From the NCBI GenBank assembly GCA_016165875.1, contig JABBOT010000001.1, positions 10,977,306-11,041,305 of the forward strand: a DNA stretch of 64,000 nt, written 5' to 3'. A program made the position numbers and the translations under genes. Below are positions 1 to 18,200 of this stretch, one piece after another. The notes beneath the pieces are model-generated. The model was not told the origin of the DNA. It was given only the letters and a program-made list of their open reading frames with translations, and searched no databases. This DNA comes from Acanthopleura granulata. Its lineage: Eukaryota > Mollusca > Polyplacophora > Chitonida > Chitonidae. Position 1 is the stretch's first letter, and every line of letters starts with the position of its first letter.

Positions 1-670
1 TAGCTGTATCGACAAATCACCATAATGCCCTAGCTGTTTGGGTGAATCGTCACGAATGCCCTAGCTGTATGGTTGAATCAATGCAAGTGTCAGTCCTAGC
101 TGTATGGGGAATTATCCTAGATATATGTGGAAATCACCACAAACTCCCTGGTCGTGTGACTGAATTGCTATAATGTCCTAGCTGTATGAGTGATTCACTT
201 CAAATGCCCTAGCTGTTTGGGTGAATCGTCAAAATGCCCTAGCTGTATGGGGGAATCACCACAAATGCCCTAGCTGTATGGATGAATCGTCATAAATGCC
301 GTTGTTGTATGGGTCATTTGTCACGATGTCCTAAATGTACATGGTTGAATCACCACAAATGCCCTAGCTGTATGCGGGAATAGTCAGAAATGTTCTAGCT
401 GTATGGGAGAATCATCAGAAATGCCCTAGCCGTGTGGCGGAATGGCCATAAATGACTCTATTCTATTGGTGAATCACCATGAGTTACAAATGTCGTCTTT
501 GTGTAGGTGGATCATCTTTACTGCCCCAGACGTATGGCTAAATCGTCAGGATTTCCCAATAGGTATTTGGGTGAATCCAAGAGAGTTGCACTAATGTATT
601 TATGGTTAAATACATGAATCGCCATGAGTTACTAGCCAAGTATACTTGTATGGGTGAATCGTCACCATTG
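1..670. repeat. Minisatellite, ~31-bp unit
   Basis: Some twenty imperfect copies of a unit built around 'gccctagctgtatgggtgaa' followed by 'tcgtcacaaat'. The copies diverge by scattered substitutions and small length changes, which points to an old array. It lies upstream of the first visible aminotransferase exon and therefore probably inside an intron of that gene. No exon-like open stretch is seen in it. The array may continue left of the window. Confidence 0.85.
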
Positions 671-724
671 AATCTTTTAGAATCGTTTTGATTGTAGTTC
701 AGTTCTCCATATGCGTCATTTTAG

Positions 725-6651
<5,927 letters not shown>

Positions 6652-6888
6652 AATGACAACGAGTCCGAACACTTCTGCCAATGGCACAGCACAGATCCTC
6701 AGTTCGGAGGCAAATCTTGGACTCAAATTCATAAGTAACATGAAGCAATTAAGGATTACGCTCCTCCCAAGGAAAGGGTCTCTTCTCCATTATAGGCCTA
6801 CACCTAGATAGCACAATCCTGCCATCACATGGATTATAAGATGAAATTACACCAGTGTATCATGAAAAACCACCCTCTGTATTCTTGG

Positions 6889-6962
6889 ACACACACACAC
6901 AGACACACACACACACACACAGACACACACACACACAGACACACACACAGACACACACACAC
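6889..6962. repeat. (CA)n microsatellite with CAGA interruptions
   Basis: About 74 bases of 'acacac' broken by several 'acag' steps, in the 3' flank of the aminotransferase gene and probably within its 3' UTR. Confidence 0.95.
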
Positions 6963-7234
6963 AATAGCTCTGAAGGAAATGACCGTTCTTCCATGTCATC
7001 CATGTAGGTTATCGGCCACCTAATTAATACCTCATAGCAATGTAACTTTCACTGGGACACGCACGCATTCTCGAGTTGGTAATCGCCGATAACTGAAATT
7101 ATATTCTCCAAATACGTTTCTAGTCTGGACTGCAGTGGTCAATGGGAATTCATGATGAATAAACTTAGTACGGCTAAGTTGGCAAATACTTTCAGTGTTC
7201 GGACACATGGTTTCTAACTCCGGCCATGGATGGT

Positions 7235-10200
7235 TCAGTCATCGGCCACCAGGCCGATAATTGATCGGTTATCGGCCACTAATCTGAATCCTATACATGG
7301 ATGAAAGTTTTTCAATCATATCTATTATGTCAACATATTCCACTATAACGAATCATAACAATCCGCAGTTTATGCACATGTACTGGGCCTGTTTTTTTCA
7401 TGGCGCTGTCAGGCATGTGTTCTATATAATCAGGCCAATTAATTTATGCATACACTGATCATATATTTTTAGATTTACATATTCCCATCCTATTGTTTTC
7501 TTTCGGGTGTGTTTTATACCTTAAGGTAATTTTTTCACTTGTTAGGTGGCTCATAGCATGATCGGTGGAATGGAACCATTTACTGGAAAGTCTACCAAGG
7601 GCCACGTTTCTAAGACTTTCTACGACACGGTTCTTAAGAAATTTAAGAAAGTTGTCCTGTACGATATATATCTATTCCATATAAAGTCAAAGGGGGAACT
7701 CTCCACATGAAGTCAAAGAAAAGCAGATGGCAAAGTTGATTTGGGTAAAATTTATTTCATTTAATCAACTAAAGCATCCACTGTCTTGCTCACTACCTCA
7801 CGGTTTAACAAACATTCCCATCACATAAAGTCTGAGTAAACCCCTTTATAACACAGCGAACTTGTCTCATTAATGCATTTATTAACTGGTTGAAAGAATG
7901 GTTTATCTTAAATGACTGGTGTAGCGTTGTATAACCTCGCACAGGCAGTGTTTTGCCTAGTATATCGCCCACTATTAACTCGATATCGAGTTCATTAAGG
8001 ACAGGTATGTTACATTACATATTGTCATCTTTGGCATGGTGGCCTATCATCAAATACTTTTTGATAATCCAGTGTCAGTATGTATCATAGAAGAAAAATA
8101 TAGCTTAAACCCTACACACACATAGAACTGAAGACATAAGGCTAAATTAGAGACTTTATAATACGCTACCAAACTAATTCTACAAAAACGAATAAGTTTG
8201 TTTTACCTCATTTGATTTCACAAGGCTCGCACATGAACGGTGTCCCAGCACAACCCTCGTGGGCCCAGCATGCACGCATCAAACAATGGATCCAAGCCTC
8301 ATCATCCTTCGGCTGGCTGAAGTACTCCCAGCAATATAGGCATGAGGCATTGTCATTTTCTTCGGTGTTTCCATATTAGGGTCAACACTGAGTTGATGAT
8401 GGGTGAGCGTGCTTGTCTTCTTTGCTCTGTTACGAGGCCATTTTCGATCGTGGTGGGGTTCTGTTCAGCTTTTACGTTCTTCTCTGTTTTCCTTCCTCTT
8501 TCGTTTAGCCTCTTGTTGTGCATCAGCTTCTTCCTCCTTCTCCCTGTAAATTATTTGCCATTTTCCAGAGGAGACGGCATACGAGAGTTTTTCTTTTTGA
8601 TTAAGTGTCATTCCTTTTTGCATCAGTGTTCTCCGATGGCCAGAACAAGTGTTTTGAGAGAGCAGGTGACACACTGGCCGCTTTCGACACATGAATGTCT
8701 ATCACATGAGAGGATACGCCTGCCGTATTTGAAGCATTTTCACTGACACTATTCTGTGGAACCTGTGAAAGGAAGCTATCCACATCTGTTTCCTCTAAGA
8801 TGACATGTTCCTCTGTTGTGAGTGTTTTGGAGGATGAATCATTCACCAGAATAGTGTGAAGAGGTACCTGCAGCTCTTCCTCCGATCCAGTCAACTCCTG
8901 TGGTACAGATTGAGGAACCATTAACCTCTTAATAAATCGAGTTGTCGGTATTTTCAGCTGCATGATGTATTGTGAACATTATTGTTTCGAGTGCCAAATC
9001 TACTTCAGACATAACTCCCTATTCGTCGTGATTTAATTGGTTGATATCGGGTAATTTACATCCAAATCCTGCATGACGGACAACGCCGAGGGTTGATTCG
9101 TGGAGACTGCTCGAATGTCGGCAGTAGTCATATCTGATGTGTTTTCTTCCACGCTATCCGCCTCACCACATTGTGTTCTTAAAGTTGTGAGTAACATGTC
9201 AACGTCTAATCGTTTAATATAATCTAATAGTTTGTGTGTCACGGACAGTGAGATTTTAAAGTCACTGACACCCTTGGTCGTTTCTGTGACAAGCGCCAAT
9301 TTGCTGGAAGCAGATGGGTGAGGTCCTAAGCGGCTTTCAGTTGAAGTTTTGAGTAATCCGCTGCGTCAGGGTTGAAGGGGAATAACCCAATCCTTTCTTC
9401 ATAGAGCTCTCCTTGGGTGTTCAATCTGCCATGCCCTCCGTGTTTTTTCCATTGAAGCTTGAGTGATAGGAAGACGGAAGCGTCGGCTGGCTGAAAAATG
9501 CCATGCGTTTGAGAAGTGACAATACAAAATAATCCCATGTTTAGAACAGAACTCGCTCAGATGGAAACGAAGGTGTGTTTTGTGGCCATCCACAATGAAA
9601 AGGACAGGGAGTTTAACACGATGCTCTAACAGCCATGGATGCAACACATTTGCCTCGTACTCGTCAAAAGTTTCTGATTTCATCCACCATTTGCCCAGCT
9701 GTCGGGGACTGAGCACACAAGGTCCTTCGGTGGTCGTGCGTATGGGTAAACTGTTATTCCCTTGAATGATTGACCATCCGTGTTGAACGTACCCAGCACC
9801 GTAAGAGTTTCCTTCTCGTTAGCCGATGCAATTTCATGAACATTCTTCCAGCCCTTTGGTCCCAGGATTTTACCGCTCTTGGGACACATCTCGTCTGCAT
9901 TGATAATGCGGGCCCCATCCACTAAAATATTTCGATTACCTTTTTCCAGAAACCCGTCCAAACCTTTAAACCATTTTCGTCTGTTTCTTCGCTCAGCCCT
10001 GCCCTCGCCTTATTGACAGTTTCAGCCGATCTCTGTGTTGTCTTAGGATGTCTTCTCATGAAAGGTACCCCATACTGTCTACAAACTGCTCACTGGCTGG
10101 CACCATTCCTTACCGCATCGAGGGCCGTCTCCATGCTCTCGCATAATTCAGCCTTATCGACATTTTTTGTAAATTGAAGATATTACTAATGGAAAAATGT

Positions 10201-10789
10201 GATATCTTCTGAAGAGACACATCCAAGCCTATAGAGCATTCAGTTTATTTTGTCATATTTGTGGTATCAAATAAAACTTTTTGGACACTGGCTATAACAC
10301 ATAATCTAGCTTCAATACCAATTACTAGCACTTGTTATTTGCAAAATTTAAATAATTTTCACGTGGTAATTTTTTTTCATTTCAACAATGCATAGAAATG
10401 TAATACAAATGAACCCAAAATGAGTAAATTAGGTAAGTTTTGTGGCAAATCTACTATCTGGGGTCTTTGTAAAATTGTAAGTGGGAGTGCACGTGTCAAA
10501 TGTAACCAGGGACCATTACTGCGAGTGTGTGTGTGAAGCCATAGCACGAATCACAGCTCTGGTGATGAATGGATGCACATTGTCAGCCCTATTATTTAAT
10601 GAGTTGAAGTAGAGATAAGTTGTGCACAGCACCTCATAGTATATTTTTACAACGTGAGTACATAAATATAGGTCTAATACTTATAAAATTGACATATACA
10701 AAACTATTAGCTTTATAACTACGGCCAATGACAGAGTGACATCAAAAAGTGCACAATGCCGATTATCGGCCTCCTCGGCCGGAGACTGA
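7235..10789 (-). mobile_element. pogo/Tigger-like DNA transposon with terminal inverted repeats, degenerate
   Basis: The left end reads ttcagtcatcggccaccagg then ccgataat. The reverse complement of the right end (about 10751-10790) reads ttcagtctccggccgaggag then gccgataat. The two ends match over about 35 bases with small gaps. The ~3.55-kb interior holds a broken transposase on the minus strand. No clean TA target duplication is visible. Further atcggcc-type motifs at 7007-7023, 7085-7098 and 7268-7283 suggest subterminal repeats or an adjacent small relative. Confidence 0.75.
8208..10165 (-). pseudogene. DDE_1 (Tigger/Jerky-type) transposase, broken
   Basis: Read on the minus strand from about 10165: an N-terminal helix-turn-helix remnant (ETALDAVRNGASQ, then TGA, then CRQYGVPF); a DDE core with NADEMC near 9900, FIVDGHKTH near 9590 and FQPADASVFLSLK near 9490; then a basic C-terminal tail (KEKLSYAVSSGKWQ) near 8600 and a cysteine/histidine cluster (CLMRACWAHEGC, MCEPCEIK) ending at a stop at 8208-8210. 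The three acidic DDE positions are still visible. An in-frame stop, a missing stretch after the helix-turn-helix and frameshifts near 9500, 9310 and 8650 make it non-functional. The order helix-turn-helix, DDE_1, basic tail, zinc-finger-like end is that of invertebrate Tigger/Jerky-type transposases. Confidence 0.85.
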
Positions 10790-11447
10790 ATATTGTCCTG
10801 ATTTCAACAGATTTCGATTAAAAACAGATGAATTCGACAGCTGAGCATATGTTTATCATGTTTTATAGAAAATATCCGTATTTGTCATGTGTTCAGCCAC
10901 CTATTTGACAGGCTTCCTTGTCAGTCATCCGAGCGGCCGGCGAGGAACCCACGAATCTACATCTTGTTAATTGATGTAGACATGGGCAAGTTCCAAGGCA
11001 GGTATTGTGACTGGCCTAATCTAATCTTGACCTGTGCACAGAGCTTTCAGATGAATGTGCCACCGCCTCCCTCTCTATATAGGCGATTTGCTGCGAACGC
11101 AGACGTCAACGAAATCGGATAATTTGACTGCTTGATTTTTTATGCGCGTCACTGATCAGTCGGTCTCAACTTGCGTTCTGTGTGTTGATAGGTGTATCTT
11201 TTCAGGGGGCTGGTTGTTTCATTTTCGCGGGCAAGAGCAGCTAGTACTCCTTGCACGCTCCAGCCGCAGTTTGTTTTAGCGACCTGTGATTGGTTGATGG
11301 CAAATGGTGTCCTGGTCGCTGATCGTTGAAATCGCCATTTGTTCTTACACCTCCTTTTTTTCACAATGGAGTAGCACATTGTTCAAACATTCCTTTTTTC
11401 AGAGACATAGGTTAAATGTGTATCTATACCGACATCTTTCCCCATGA

Positions 11448-11507
11448 GTGTCTAGCTAATTTAAACTAAAGTACCGTGGACTATGTGGCCGAGGCCATAC
11501 AAGAGCA
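11448..11507 (+). pseudogene. Relic of the last aminotransferase exon
   Basis: Translation gives CLANLN, stop, STVDYVAEAIQE. The functional exon encodes CVAGLNPNNVNYVAEAIRD at 6560-6620. Over the best 33 bases 27 are identical, and most differences are synonymous transitions. Weaker similarity reaches back to about 11417. The relic carries an in-frame TAA and no splice context. It is best read as the remains of a partial or tandem gene duplication, separated from the intact exon by the transposon at 7235-10789. Confidence 0.65.
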
Positions 11508-11509
11508 TA

Positions 11510-13490
11510 GATAATGTTAGACACTGAACTGACAATGAGAGTTGAATACTTACAACGGCTGACGTAGATATTATGGTGATATTGTGCACGATCATACCGA
11601 ATACGAGTATGTAGCCTACAGAATCCGGGTGAAATGTAGTGCCTTGATGTTGGCTTCCTGTTATAATTTATGCAAATTATACAGACGAGAACTTCCGAAG
11701 AGCTTAGATGGAACTGCGCATGTCGCCGTGCATTAATATAAATATGATTTAATGCTGCATAAGGCCACTAATAAGCCAGAAAGCTGTTTCCGCTGCGCAT
11801 GAGCGGGATTTCTTCGCTGCTGGTCAAACAGTTCCTTGTGGCTAAGTTAAAAGCATTGTATCCGTAGGCAGTCACACACAATTCAGCCACTTTGTGCCTT
11901 TAATGTGTCTGTTTGACATTTGAAACTATACATTTGCTCTAGGACTGTTTCAAGTGGAAAAAACTCACTGAGGCACACAGAAAAAATTAGGACAGTGCTC
12001 TTTAGTGGGCTATCGGCGAAGACTGTGTAAAGAACGTCAGGAATGACCATGTGTTTTTGTTTATCTACCGTATGACGCGTTCTGCCCATGCGCAGTATGT
12101 ATTTACATACATGTACATCCTCATACACAGCACACGCAGGTACAGTGTTTTGGAATAAAAAAAATGTGCCCATTCGTCACATTATCTGTAGCTGCATTAT
12201 ATGTGTTATATATATTTGACTAGGCATGTCACTATATTGCAATGGCCTATAGCCTAGTTGACAAACTGAATATTTTATTGCCACTGTACAGTTCCTCTGT
12301 ACATTTTACCCCCGTCTCTTGATGAGGTCACCACATATATAAAATGCATAGAGACCTGTTTGTTCACAACAGAATTTTATTCTGGTCCGTGTATGCCATC
12401 TGAAAGTGGTAACTGTGTAAATCATCGACAACTTTGCGTATTTATATGTAAGTGGGTGAAATCACATCGTCCGTCTGGGATACAGCTGTTTGGGTTACAG
12501 TCAAAACTCAAAACTGAACGTTACATCACTGAATTGAATGGATTAACCAGATTTACTTTTACACACATTTTGAACACTATCCACTTACAACAGCAGCTTG
12601 AACTGTGCAATTACTGTCACGAACACAGGTGCTCGAAACCAGCCAGTATGTGCCATATATATATAATAAGTAAAGGTATGAAACGACTTTCAGCCGGCAC
12701 CACCCAATGTCTCCGAAATTCAAGAAATGAAGTCTTCAACCTCCAACTTTTCTACTCGTTTCCCTACTTGGGGCTATTCTCTTCTCGAATCAACCGTTAG
12801 TATTGACAAATCAGTTGTATTTTGTCCCAGTGGCACTCAAATGTGCTACATTGGCTGTGTCCAAGCGCCATCCTTCTCTGCTCTGCGTTATGATGTCAAA
12901 TGTAAACATTACCAATCTAAACATTACATACCTGTAAAAAGGTTTATTAAAGAAATATACCGGGCGGATGAAACTACATCGTCAGTCTTGGTCACACGTG
13001 TTTTGGTCACAGTCAAAACACGAACCCGCTCCAGCTTGCTGATAATGACTTAAAACACGAAAATCGAACTTTCGCCCGTAACTTTCTTTAAAAAATAAAA
13101 TAAAAAACAACAACAACAAAGAACACATATATGCACAATGTACGAGTATTTAGGGTAAACGATATTATCCGGTCACCTATATTGGATTGTCAACGGCATG
13201 TTACATATACAGGCTTAACCTATATAGTTCCTATTTAATTGTGATGTACATTAACATCTCTGCTGGTAAGCCTATAATAGATGTATGCCTCCATACCCTC
13301 ACCAGGTATGCCTCAGATATTATAATCGTCCACGGAGATATGACTTAACTCTCTTCACGTAGCTGATGAAATGGAACACAAACATGCAAGAAAAGTTGGC
13401 CAAGCGTGGGGCATTGGCCAGAGGTAGCCTGCAATCAGGAGGGTCGAGAATGCTATGGGGAGACAACTCTGCTAGTTGCCGAACTTGTGT
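11510..13490. other. Intergenic, no gene seen
   Basis: AT-rich sequence with isolated open frames (for example 12360-12800) that show no recognisable protein and no splice-like structure. No repeat array was noted. Confidence 0.5.
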
Positions 13491-13605
13491 TCTTTTGTCT
13501 GATTGGTCAGATTCACCCACGCGCGTATCTTAAATCATATCAAAGCTGAACACAGAAAGAGAAGACGTGTTACTGGAGCAGAAAACTTTATCATTTTACC
13601 CTTTG
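13395..13605 (+). promoter_or_regulatory. Probable securin promoter and non-coding first exon
   Basis: A GC-richer stretch contains inverted CCAAT boxes (gcattggcc at 13411, gattggtc at 13501). About 100 bases later a good donor occurs (cctttg|gtaagt, exon end 13605). Coding begins in the exon starting at 15251, so a non-coding first exon here fits. CCAAT boxes are common in promoters of mitotic genes. Transcription start and exon limits are inferred, not seen. Confidence 0.35.
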
Positions 13606-14790
13606 GTAAGTGCAGAAAAATAATAAGACTCTGTGTAGTGATGTAGTAGCTCATATACTTTCAATTGCAAGTAATGTAATACTGTTTTGGTGAAATTCAG
13701 TCGACTTTTTCATATGAATTATCTGCTCACCCGAGCACGTTGACAACAACAACGCCGCAATCGTGCTTAGTCCCTCATAATTTGACAGCGATACATAAAA
13801 CGTTTACTCGCAGAGCTTGACAAGTTTCTGTTTTCAAAACAATTTGTAGCCAGGTTGACGACCTCTTGTGAGTTTATATTAACGCAAGAACACTTGCTTG
13901 CGCCTTTTTAATTCATTTATGGCCATATTTGTCACACATCTCTTTGTAAATAATATTTTAAATTTTTAAAATAATTTATACAAATGCCGTATTAAGCCAA
14001 TGAAACGTATTCTTTCATTAATTGTTATAATATTGCGGAAAAATGGTATGGACAGTGAATAATTTTCATTTGTCATAATCAGATTTTGTGACAAAATCAT
14101 GAAAAAAATGAAATATTGAGACCGGATGCGGGGAGTAAACTGACATGCTGGCATTAAGGAAAACAAGGAATCAAGGTAGAATCGCCTCATATAATATTTG
14201 AGCTGAGGCAGAGTGATGTACAATGAACATTACCACAAAGCTAGCTGAACTATTCTTGCATAGAGCTGAGTTGGAAAGATTAGTGTACCATCACATGGTA
14301 GAGTGACATCAATTCATTGAAGAATCTCTTTTCCTCCTTACCTTTACCTTTTCACTAGACCCCTTTCAAAATCTTATAGGCTATGTTGGTTGTGAATTTT
14401 TAACCTGAATGAAATAATGGCCATCCCTTATTCGATCACACATGTGACAATGGCTTGCATGCTCTAGCTATTCTGTGTGGAGAGGTGCCAGACTACAAGG
14501 TGGCATATCCAAGGCTTACACAACTGGCACAAGATGCAGAGTGCATGAGAATTCTGGGATAAAACTAGGAATGGCTCTCGTGATTAGGTCTGCCGAAAGA
14601 GAACTAGGTTACACTAAATGTCAAAAAGGCGAGGTATTAGGTATTTGTATTCTCTGGGAATGAAAGACAAATGAGTGATCCTCATTCTCAAGAACCTGCC
14701 CCCTTATCTGCATAAGTAAAACATCAGAAGGAGTGGATGGTGCACTGTGTCTACACCCAGCTAAGACTTACAGCATACACATTTCCTCTT

Positions 14791-14954
14791 TTCTGGCTCT
14801 TGGGGGGAAAAAAAGGGACTTTAAAGAAATAAACATGGAGAGGAAAAAAAAAAGGAAAAAAGTTTTATCAAAATATGAGTGAAAACTTTTGAATAGGGCC
14901 CTGTTTGTAGGGTCGGTCAGGTTATGCCTAAAGAACATATTTTTAAGGATGGCC
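14791..14954 (+). mobile_element. Inverted-repeat element family A, 5'-truncated copy
   Basis: Shares ttctggctcttg, aacatggagagg, aaaacttttgaatagggccc and the end 'catatttttaaggatggcc' with the full copies at 48843-49103 and 32619-32871. The left inverted repeat is missing. Confidence 0.75.
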
Positions 14955-15283
14955 TTAACTTTGGAAGTTAATGTGCACGTAATGTTAAATGACTGTTGTG
15001 AAACTGTCCCGAGTTTTCCAATCAGGCTAAAGCCCTGCTGTTCCAAGATAATGAAATATGCTCAGCTGATTTGTGTAGATTCCCAACAACAGTAAAAACA
15101 GTAATGTAGTATGTTCATGGAGTGGCCTGGTGTAAATATTTCTCTACATGTTTATTTGAACTGCCATAAATATTTACCAATAGATTTCTGTTTGAGCCAT
15201 GCTCTTATATTATAATAGAAATTTCAAAATGTTAACTTGGTGACTTACAGATTGTTATTCCTTGAGTTCATTACCTGTGCACA

Positions 15284-18200
15284 ATGGCCACCCCAGGATT
15301 CCAAGTGTACCAGGACAAAGAAAATGTGTCATCAGTCGGAGCCATGCCAAAAGCGCGCAGTAGACATGGTGTCCCACCAGGTAAGTCCTGGGTCATCCAA
15401 GGTTTGAAAAAGGTGGTGTTGTGCCGATATTTATAAACTGCCATGCATGGCATGACCACACATGAGTGGCTTTCACATGGAGAAGTGTTATGGAAAATAT
15501 CACATTGCTTGTTGCTTGTCGCTGATCTACTGGTACTGCAAACTGACCAAAACTACAGATTAGAAGAAAATTGATGTCATAAAATATTAGTTTTGTTACT
15601 ATATTTCCAGTAAACTATAATCCTGCTTTTCAAACCACCCTCAAAGCACTTTTCTAAAATCAGTAGAATTCAGAGAATCTTGAAAAATGTGATAGGTGAA
15701 ATTTTAGGGTAGTTGCAATCTGCAGACTGCCACCTGAAGTCTTGTTAGCACCTTATTTTGGTATTTTTAAAAGTGTGACTGTGATGTTAACTGATGACGT
15801 CTGCTGAAAATCCCCAAACCTTTTATCAGAGTTTGTAGGTTCAGCTGTAGTTCCAATTTGCTAGAAAAGTTTGTTGGTTTTTCAGGACTCTGGGTGGTTT
15901 CCGTGGCCCATAAACTCAACAGCAAGACATAACTATACACGTATGACATTAGTACAAAGGTGTATTTTTATTTTGACCTATTCTTCAACACCAAAGTTAC
16001 ATTAAGGTAGTCAAAACGTACAATTGCTATTGACCTACCCTGGTAATTGTTGATGAGGTGTGTACCAAATAAAATTTAACAACCAGTATAAAATCTTCAA
16101 CACCTGATACACATTGTAATTGTTTCTTCTGCATGGTGAAAATTTAAAAATATACATGTATTTGTGTGAATGTTACTCCTGTTTTGCGAACAGTGGCCAA
16201 AATATTTGGATCAAGCAGTGGAAGGAATGATTTCCGTACCCCAGTGAGGAAGGCTCTTGGAAGTGTGAACAGAGAGCCAAATGTTGCCACCCCTACCTTA
16301 GTGCCTGCCCTCAAAAGTGATTTAGGTAGGGGATTCCTTAAACCTGCCTTGAAGAATTTTGGTCCGACACCCATCAAGAGACAGCCTTTAGCTTCCAAGC
16401 CAACAGAATTTTCACATCAGGTACGAGTGAATATTTAGTTTGATATTATCTGTAGATCACCTGTTCAGAAATTGTATGTCTCTGGTACTTTATTCACCTG
16501 TTTGATTTATTAATAATTATATTTAAACCATAGGGATTTTAAAATTTAGCTGTATGCCCAGTGAAAGTGCATGTATAATTTAAATACATATTATAATTAT
16601 ATCAGATTCCTTATGTCAAAGAACACTTTATATTAGACTTGAAATTTTCTCATACGTAGAGGTTGTTTTCCACAGTTTTGATTTGCATCTCTCTGTAAGT
16701 CCTTTAAAAGAATGATTGAGTATGTTTTTGTATTTTTATTGTTGCGATGCATTCTTTTGTATTTTAGAATGAACAGTTGGCAAAGAATCCAAAAATTAAG
16801 AACTCCTGTATAGAAGTATGTAAGCCAAAGCCAAAACAGAAGTTGTCAGTACGAGAAGATGTCAACCAGAAGTCAAAGCAGAAACCATCAGAGGGTAAGT
16901 CTTTACCACTAGACAAGATGCGTGACTGTTCAAAAACGCAAGTAGGATAGCTACACTGCTTAGCTTATCATAGGACACTGTATAAGTGTGGGGCATTCCT
17001 TTACCTCATTGTTACATACAGACTTTCACAGCCATTTTTTTCAGCTAATGGTTACAACAGAGACTGGCAGCAGGCAGTGATCTCCCCTGATTGCCTCACA
17101 TAGTATTTGTACTGTGATAAAGCTGTTAAATCTTTAAATCTGTAATCTCCCAAATCATTCAGTATTTTCTGCAAGAAAAGTGTAATTTTGCACTAAAATA
17201 TAATTTTCTGTGTTCTTTTGCTGAAGTCATTATAGATATTAGCTCTGAAGACATCCCTTATATAGAATGCTTACCACGTGTCGGGTACCATAGTTGATGA
17301 TCGAGCCAATATTGGAGTTCTACTCCAATAAAAGCAAACATAGGGTAATGTCAGTAGGATTTTAAAAGGAGCTCAGGTAGTGCTTGTAGACGACCTGACA
17401 ACATGAAGACAAAAGTTGGTAGTAAAAGTGAGGTGAGGAAAAGTAACTCAATACACTCCTTTTGGACAAGAGATTGAAATTTATTTTTTGGGAAAATGGA
17501 CTAATTCATAAAATGGTCAATGAAAGTGACATTAATGCTCTGGTGACCTCTGGTGGTGAGTGATTTCCGCCATACCTGAGCACTTATGAACCACTTCCCT
17601 GGTCATTTGTAAAACTTCGTGCTCACATAACCAGTTGACTCACTGCCATTACAATGGGTCACCATGCACTTCTTTATGCATTTAACTCTATACCGAAGTG
17701 ATCTCATTGAGACACTGTAGTTTACAACTACATGAACATGTAACTCTAACTAGAAACACAGTTACTTCATTAGCTTACCTGTAAATGATTGTATCTTATT
17801 TCTTCCCAAATTCAAGAACTAAGTATTCTATACATGTTCGTCTACAGGTATAGATATGTATATACTGGTATATTTTCAATCTTGTAGACATTGCATGTTA
17901 ATGTGGTTCACCTGTCACACTGTTTTAGTTTGTGGTCAAAGGGAGATAACTGCTCTGATAATGTATTTTTCAATCTTACTCCATCATTCTTCTGTACATC
18001 ATGTACCAGATCCATAATTAAATCTGCAATTCATATTCTCATGTGCAAGGCTAAAATCTCTCTCTTGTATACCCTGCTTATTTTTGAGACCTTATACCCC
18101 TTTTCCAAATTCTCTTACAAAAGTGACGACAAAAGGAATAGTTTCATTTCATTTTGCTATACCCATTATTTTGAATTGTTATGTAGTGCCACTTACTACC

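Noticed and set aside
12360..12800. 146-codon open frame
   Set aside because: Composition is not protein-like, no family is recognisable, and it overlaps another open frame of equal quality; chance is sufficient.
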